This document shows positions 21,980-25,334 of a DNA stretch of 25,334 bases, piece after piece. Made by a program: the position numbers and the translations under genes. Below the pieces are notes generated by a model. It saw only the letters and a program-made list of their open reading frames with translations. It made no database searches and was not told the origin of the DNA. Each line of letters begins with the position of its first letter. The stretch's first letter is position 1. Source of the stretch: Actinomycetes bacterium (GTDB lineage Bacteria > Actinomycetota > Actinomycetes > Mycobacteriales > Mycobacteriaceae); NCBI GenBank assembly GCA_023415515.1, contig JAEZKH010000058.1, positions 1-25,334 on the forward strand. The letters are read 5' to 3'.

Positions 21980-22281
21980 TGGCGACCCTCACCGATCCGC
22001 GCGACATCATCCTGTCGCCGGTCATCTCCGAGAAGTCCTACGGGCTGATCGAGGACAACGTCTACACGTTCATCGTTCACCCGGATTCGAACAAGACCCA
22101 GATCAAGATCGCGATCGAGAAGATCTTCAAGGTCAAGGTCTCGTCCGTGAACACCGCCAACCGTCAGGGCAAGCGCAAGCGCACCCGCGCCGGCTACGGC
22201 AAGCGCAAGAGCACCAAGCGCGCGATCGTCACCCTTGCCGAAGGCAGCAAGCCCATCGATCTGTTCGGAGCGCCGGCATAG
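21979..22281 (+). CDS. rplW: 50S ribosomal protein L23
   Basis: L23 of 100 residues, at the tunnel exit, where it is a docking site for trigger factor and SRP. Signatures are DIILSPVISEKSY near the start and the basic NRQGKRKRTRAGYGKRK loop. The length is normal. The ATG at 21979 overlaps the rplD stop. A GAGGAGG-like ribosome site lies at 21962-21967 inside rplD. Confidence 0.98.
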   Translation: MATLTDPRDIILSPVISEKSYGLIEDNVYTFIVHPDSNKTQIKIAIEKIFKVKVSSVNTANRQGKRKRTRAGYGKRKSTKRAIVTLAEGSKPIDLFGAPA

Positions 22282-22302
22282 CCGGCAGAGAGATTTCCCA
22301 AG

Positions 22303-23142
22303 ATGGCTATTCGCAAGTACAAGCCGACGACCCCCGGTCGCCGCGGTGCAAGCGTCTCCGATTTCGCCGAGATCACTCGTTCGACTCCGGAGAAGTCGCT
22401 TGTCAAGCCGCTGCACGGCAAGGGTGGGCGTAACGCACACGGTCGAATCACCACCCGGCACAAGGGCGGTGGGCACAAGCGGGCATACCGCGTGATCGAC
22501 TTCCGCAGGCACGACAAGGACGGCGTCAACGCCAAGGTCGCTCACATCGAGTACGACCCGAACCGCACCGCCAACATCGCGCTGCTGCACTACCTCGACG
22601 GCGACAAGCGCTACATCATCGCGCCGCATGGACTGAAGCAGGGCCACGTGGTGGAGTCCGGCGCGAACGCCGACATCAAGCCCGGTAACAACCTGCCGCT
22701 TCGCAACATCCCCGCGGGCACCGTCATCCACGCCGTCGAGTTGCGACCCGGCGGCGGCGCAAAGCTGGCCCGGTCCGCAGGCGCGGGCATCCAGCTGCTC
22801 GGCAAGGAAGGCACCTACGCCTCCTTGCGTATGCCCAGCGGTGAGATCCGCCGCGTCGACGTGCGCTGTCGCGCCACCGTCGGCGAGGTCGGCAACGCCG
22901 AGCAGGCAAACATCAACTGGGGCAAAGCCGGTCGTATGCGGTGGAAGGGCAAGCGCCCGACCGTCCGTGGTGTCGTGATGAACCCGGTCGACCATCCGCA
23001 CGGCGGCGGCGAGGGCAAGACCTCCGGCGGCCGCCACCCGGTCAGCCCGTGGGGTAAGCCCGAAGGCCGCACCCGCAAGCCCAACAAGCCGAGCGACAAG
23101 CTCATCGTCCGACGCCGGCGCACCGGCAAGAAGCACCGGTAG
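22303..23142 (+). CDS. rplB: 50S ribosomal protein L2
   Basis: L2 of 279 residues, needed for subunit association and peptidyl transferase assembly. It has the N-terminal KPTTPGRRG, the central RNA-binding region and the highly conserved MNPVDHPHGGGEGKTSGGRHPVSPWG segment with the key His. The C-terminus is basic (RRRRTGKKHR). A 21-base gap separates it from rplW. TAGGAG at its stop doubles as the ribosome site of rpsS. Confidence 0.98.
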   Translation: MAIRKYKPTTPGRRGASVSDFAEITRSTPEKSLVKPLHGKGGRNAHGRITTRHKGGGHKRAYRVIDFRRHDKDGVNAKVAHIEYDPNRTANIALLHYLDGDKRYIIAPHGLKQGHVVESGANADIKPGNNLPLRNIPAGTVIHAVELRPGGGAKLARSAGAGIQLLGKEGTYASLRMPSGEIRRVDVRCRATVGEVGNAEQANINWGKAGRMRWKGKRPTVRGVVMNPVDHPHGGGEGKTSGGRHPVSPWGKPEGRTRKPNKPSDKLIVRRRRTGKKHR

Positions 23143-23151
23143 GAGCCATTC

Positions 23152-23433
23152 ATGCCACGCAGCCTGAAGAAAGGCCCGTTCGTCGACGACCATCTGCTCA
23201 AGAAGGTCGACGTCCAGAACGAGAAGAACAGCAAGCAGGTCATCAAGACCTGGTCTCGCCGATCGACCATCATCCCCGACTTCATCGGGCACACCTTCGC
23301 CGTGCACGACGGCCGCAAGCACGTCCCGGTGTTCGTCACCGAGGCGATGGTCGGACACAAGCTCGGCGAGTTCGCCCCCACCCGCACGTTCAAGGGTCAC
23401 ATCAAGGATGACCGGAAAGCGAAGCGCCGGTAA
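23152..23433 (+). CDS. rpsS: 30S ribosomal protein S19
   Basis: S19 of 93 residues, in the 30S head, where it contacts S13 and the A-site finger. The start MPRSLKKGPFVDDHLLKKV and the KLGEFAPTRTFKGH end are canonical. The ribosome site GGAG overlaps the rplB stop. The stop TAA shares a base with the rplV ATG (TAATG). Confidence 0.98.
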   Translation: MPRSLKKGPFVDDHLLKKVDVQNEKNSKQVIKTWSRRSTIIPDFIGHTFAVHDGRKHVPVFVTEAMVGHKLGEFAPTRTFKGHIKDDRKAKRR

Positions 23434-24059
23434 TGACTACGACGACCGAATACCCGACCGCGACGGCGAAGGCCCGCTTCGTCCGCGTTTCGGCGACCAA
23501 GGCGCGCCGGGTCATCGACCTGGTGCGCGGTAAGCCGGTGGCCGAAGCGCTGGACATCCTGCGCTGGGCCCCGCAGGCCGCCAGCGAGCCGGTTGCCAAG
23601 GTGATCGCGAGCGCCGCCGCCAACGCGCAGAACAACGAGGGACTCGATCCCGCCACGCTGGTGGTCGCCACCGTCTACGCCGACGAGGGCCCCACCGCGA
23701 AGCGCATCCGGCCCCGCGCGCAGGGACGTGCGTTCCGAATCCGCAAGCGCACCAGCCACATCACGGTGATCGTGGAGAGCAGGGCAAGCCGCGACGAGCG
23801 CGGTGGACGCGCCTCGGCGAGCAGCTCGCGTGCCCGCCGTGCGCAGGGCAGCAAGGCCAAGAGCGCGCAAGGCGCGAAGAAGGCGCCCGCCACCAAGGCA
23901 ACGGCTGAGGCCGAGGTGACCGCGGAGAAGGCTCCCGCGAAGAAGGCCGCAAAGACGGCACCCGAGGCCGCGGCGAAGAAGGCACCGGCCAAGAAGGCCG
24001 CCGCCAAGAAGGCTCCGGCTGAGAAGGCTTCTGACGAGGCGAAGGAGGGCTCAGAGTAG
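23433..24059 (+). CDS. rplV: 50S ribosomal protein L22 with long Lys/Ala-rich C-terminal tail
   Basis: L22 lines the exit tunnel and, with L4, forms its constriction. The core occupies about residues 10-118 (ARFVRVSATKARRVIDLVRGK, then RPRAQGRAFRIRKRTSHITVIV with the beta-hairpin). It is followed by about 90 residues of low complexity, with repeated KKAPAKKA-type units like the tails of histone H1 or HupB. Total length is 208 residues, against about 110 in E. coli. Long tails of this kind occur in mycobacterial L22. The start overlaps rpsS by one base and the stop overlaps the rpsC GTG by one base. Confidence 0.97.
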   Translation: MTTTTEYPTATAKARFVRVSATKARRVIDLVRGKPVAEALDILRWAPQAASEPVAKVIASAAANAQNNEGLDPATLVVATVYADEGPTAKRIRPRAQGRAFRIRKRTSHITVIVESRASRDERGGRASASSSRARRAQGSKAKSAQGAKKAPATKATAEAEVTAEKAPAKKAAKTAPEAAAKKAPAKKAAAKKAPAEKASDEAKEGSE

Positions 24060-24946
24060 TGGGCCAGAAAATCAATCCCCACGGCTTCCGGCTCGGCATC
24101 ACCACCGACTGGAAGTCCCGGTGGTATGCCGACAAGCAGTACAAGGACTACGTCAAGGAAGACGTCGCCATCCGCCGCCTGCTGGCCACCGGTCTTGAGC
24201 GCGCCGGCATCGCCGACGTGGAGATCGAACGCACCCGCGACCGGGTCCGCGTCGACATCCACACCGCCAGGCCCGGTATCGTCATCGGTCGCCGCGGCAC
24301 CGAGGCCGACCGCATTCGCGCCGACCTCGAGAAGCTCACCAAAAAGCAGGTGCAGCTGAACATCCTCGAGGTGATGAACCCAGAGTCGCAGGCACAGCTG
24401 GTGGCCCAGGGCGTGGCCGAGCAGCTGAGCAACCGTGTGGCGTTCCGGCGCGCGATGCGCAAGGCCATCCAGTCGGCGATGCGCCAGCCCAACGTCAAAG
24501 GGATCCGCGTGCAGTGCTCGGGCCGCCTCGGCGGCGCCGAGATGAGCCGCTCGGAGTTCTATCGCGAGGGCCGCGTCCCGCTGCACACGCTGCGTGCCGA
24601 CATCGACTACGGCCTCTACGAGGCCAAGACGACCTTCGGCCGCATCGGCGTGAAGGTCTGGATCTACAAGGGCGACATCGTCGGTGGCAAGCGTGAGCTG
24701 ACCGCCGCGCCCGCCGGTGCCGATCGGCCGCGTCGCGAGCGCCCGTCGGGCACCCGCCCGCGTCGCAGTGGCGCGTCGGGCACCACCGCCACGAGCACCG
24801 AAGCCGGTCGTGCGGCCTCCGGCGGCGAAGCCGGTCCGGCGTCATCGGGTACCGAAGAGGCGCCTGCCGCAGTAGAGGCGGCGGCGGGCACCGAGGCCGC
24901 TGCAGGTGCCGCCGCCGAGGCGAGCACGGAGAAGACGGAGAGCTAG
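24059..24946 (+). CDS. rpsC: 30S ribosomal protein S3 with C-terminal extension
   Basis: S3 is part of the mRNA entry channel of the 30S subunit. The core (about residues 1-212) has the N-terminal MGQKINPHGFRLGI, the KH domain with IVIGRRGTEADRIRADL, and the C-terminal YREGRVPLHTLRADIDYG. The remaining 80 or so residues form a disordered Ala/Gly/Thr/Glu-rich tail that begins with an Arg-rich patch, giving 295 residues in all against 233 in E. coli. The GTG start at 24059 overlaps the rplV TAG by one base. Confidence 0.97.
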   Translation: MGQKINPHGFRLGITTDWKSRWYADKQYKDYVKEDVAIRRLLATGLERAGIADVEIERTRDRVRVDIHTARPGIVIGRRGTEADRIRADLEKLTKKQVQLNILEVMNPESQAQLVAQGVAEQLSNRVAFRRAMRKAIQSAMRQPNVKGIRVQCSGRLGGAEMSRSEFYREGRVPLHTLRADIDYGLYEAKTTFGRIGVKVWIYKGDIVGGKRELTAAPAGADRPRRERPSGTRPRRSGASGTTATSTEAGRAASGGEAGPASSGTEEAPAAVEAAAGTEAAAGAAAEASTEKTES

Positions 24947-24949
24947 ATC

Positions 24950-25334
24950 ATGTTGATTCCCCGTAAGGTCAAGCACCGCAAGCAACATCACCCGCGGCAG
25001 CGCGGCATCGCCAGCGGTGGTACCTCGGTCAGCTTCGGTGACTACGGCATCCAGGCTCTGGAACACGCCTACATCACCAACCGGCAGATCGAGTCCGCGC
25101 GTATCGCGATCAACCGGCACATCAAGCGTGGCGGCAAGGTGTGGATCAACATCTTCCCGGACCGCCCGCTGACCAAGAAGCCCGCCGAAACCCGCATGGG
25201 TTCGGGTAAGGGCTCGCCCGAGTGGTGGGTGGCCAACGTCAAGCCTGGCCGCGTGCTGTTCGAGCTGAGCTACCCCAATGAGGAGATCGCCCGCGCCGCA
25301 CTGACGCGCGCGATCCACAAGCTGCCGATCAAGG
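24950..25334 (+). CDS. rplP: 50S ribosomal protein L16 (3' end outside window)
   Basis: The first 128 codons of L16, which is about 138 residues in full. L16 lies by the A-site tRNA elbow and completes the peptidyl transferase centre late in assembly. The start MLIPRKVKHRKQHH and the block GGKVWINIFPDRPLTKKPAETRMGSGKGSPEWWVA are diagnostic. ATG at 24950 follows the rpsC stop by 3 bases. The frame runs off the window end without a stop. Confidence 0.97.
   Translation, partial: MLIPRKVKHRKQHHPRQRGIASGGTSVSFGDYGIQALEHAYITNRQIESARIAINRHIKRGGKVWINIFPDRPLTKKPAETRMGSGKGSPEWWVANVKPGRVLFELSYPNEEIARAALTRAIHKLPIK

Noticed and set aside
21922..23400. 492-codon minus-strand frame across rplD-rpsS
   Set aside because: It is a shadow of highly biased codon use in the ribosomal genes; the sense strand encodes certain ribosomal proteins throughout.
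1..25334. tRNA or rRNA genes, CRISPR arrays, insertion sequences, phage genes
   Set aside because: I saw no spaced direct-repeat array, no transposase-like frame, no integrase and no cloverleaf-like stretch. The only repeats are the hairpin pair and small operator-type palindromes.

Overview
The window is high-GC actinobacterial DNA, and the gene content points to Mycobacterium in the broad sense (most like Mycolicibacterium). It holds a complete mycofactocin locus (mftR, mftA to mftG) next to the S10 ribosomal protein operon, which I recall is also the arrangement in M. tuberculosis (mft genes around Rv0691c-Rv0697, rpsJ at Rv0700). Start codons are often GTG or TTG, genes commonly overlap by 1 or 4 bases, and some starts look leaderless.

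Region 1 (1-5330): the 3' end of an arginine deiminase gene (arcA); a short-chain dehydrogenase of the mycofactocin-associated type, with a perfect match to the KstR (cholesterol regulon) operator consensus in front of it; a minus-strand ddaH-like/rocD pair for arginine and ornithine catabolism; a divergent Lrp/AsnC regulator; and a ferredoxin-reductase-type flavoprotein. An inverted repeat between ddaH and lrp is a good candidate autoregulatory operator.

Region 2 (5328-7200, minus): an ECF sigma factor translationally coupled to a protein made of three VOC (glyoxalase-fold) domains. The pair sits directly behind mftR.

Region 3 (7201-14391): mftR (minus) diverges from mftA-mftB-mftC-mftD-mftE-mftF-mftG (plus). 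Together they encode the precursor peptide, its recognition protein, the radical SAM maturase, the FMN oxidase, the peptidase, the glycosyltransferase and the GMC dehydrogenase that reoxidises the cofactor. Active-site residues are visible in all the enzymes. Oddities are the unclear start of mftB and a 137-base gap before mftE that holds a possible 39-codon ORF.

Region 4 (14287-19713): an accessory set. A 14-TM type MFS exporter (minus) overlaps the end of mftG by 105 bases and diverges from its probable TetR repressor, with two palindromic operators between them. A cytochrome P450 (minus) diverges from a secreted or membrane-anchored carboxylesterase, with an 8+8 palindrome between them.

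Region 5 (19714-20325): 612 bases with no credible gene. It holds two copies of a hairpin-forming repeat with an identical loop, a perfect 24-bp palindrome, and the promoter and leader of the S10 operon.

Region 6 (20326-end): rpsJ-rplC-rplD-rplW-rplB-rpsS-rplV-rpsC-rplP, tightly packed, with rplP cut by the window edge.

Mycofactocin itself is a described system. The less explained elements are the sigma/triple-VOC pair, the intergenic repeats and palindrome, and several operator-like sites. All functional statements come from motif recognition by eye; no database search was possible.
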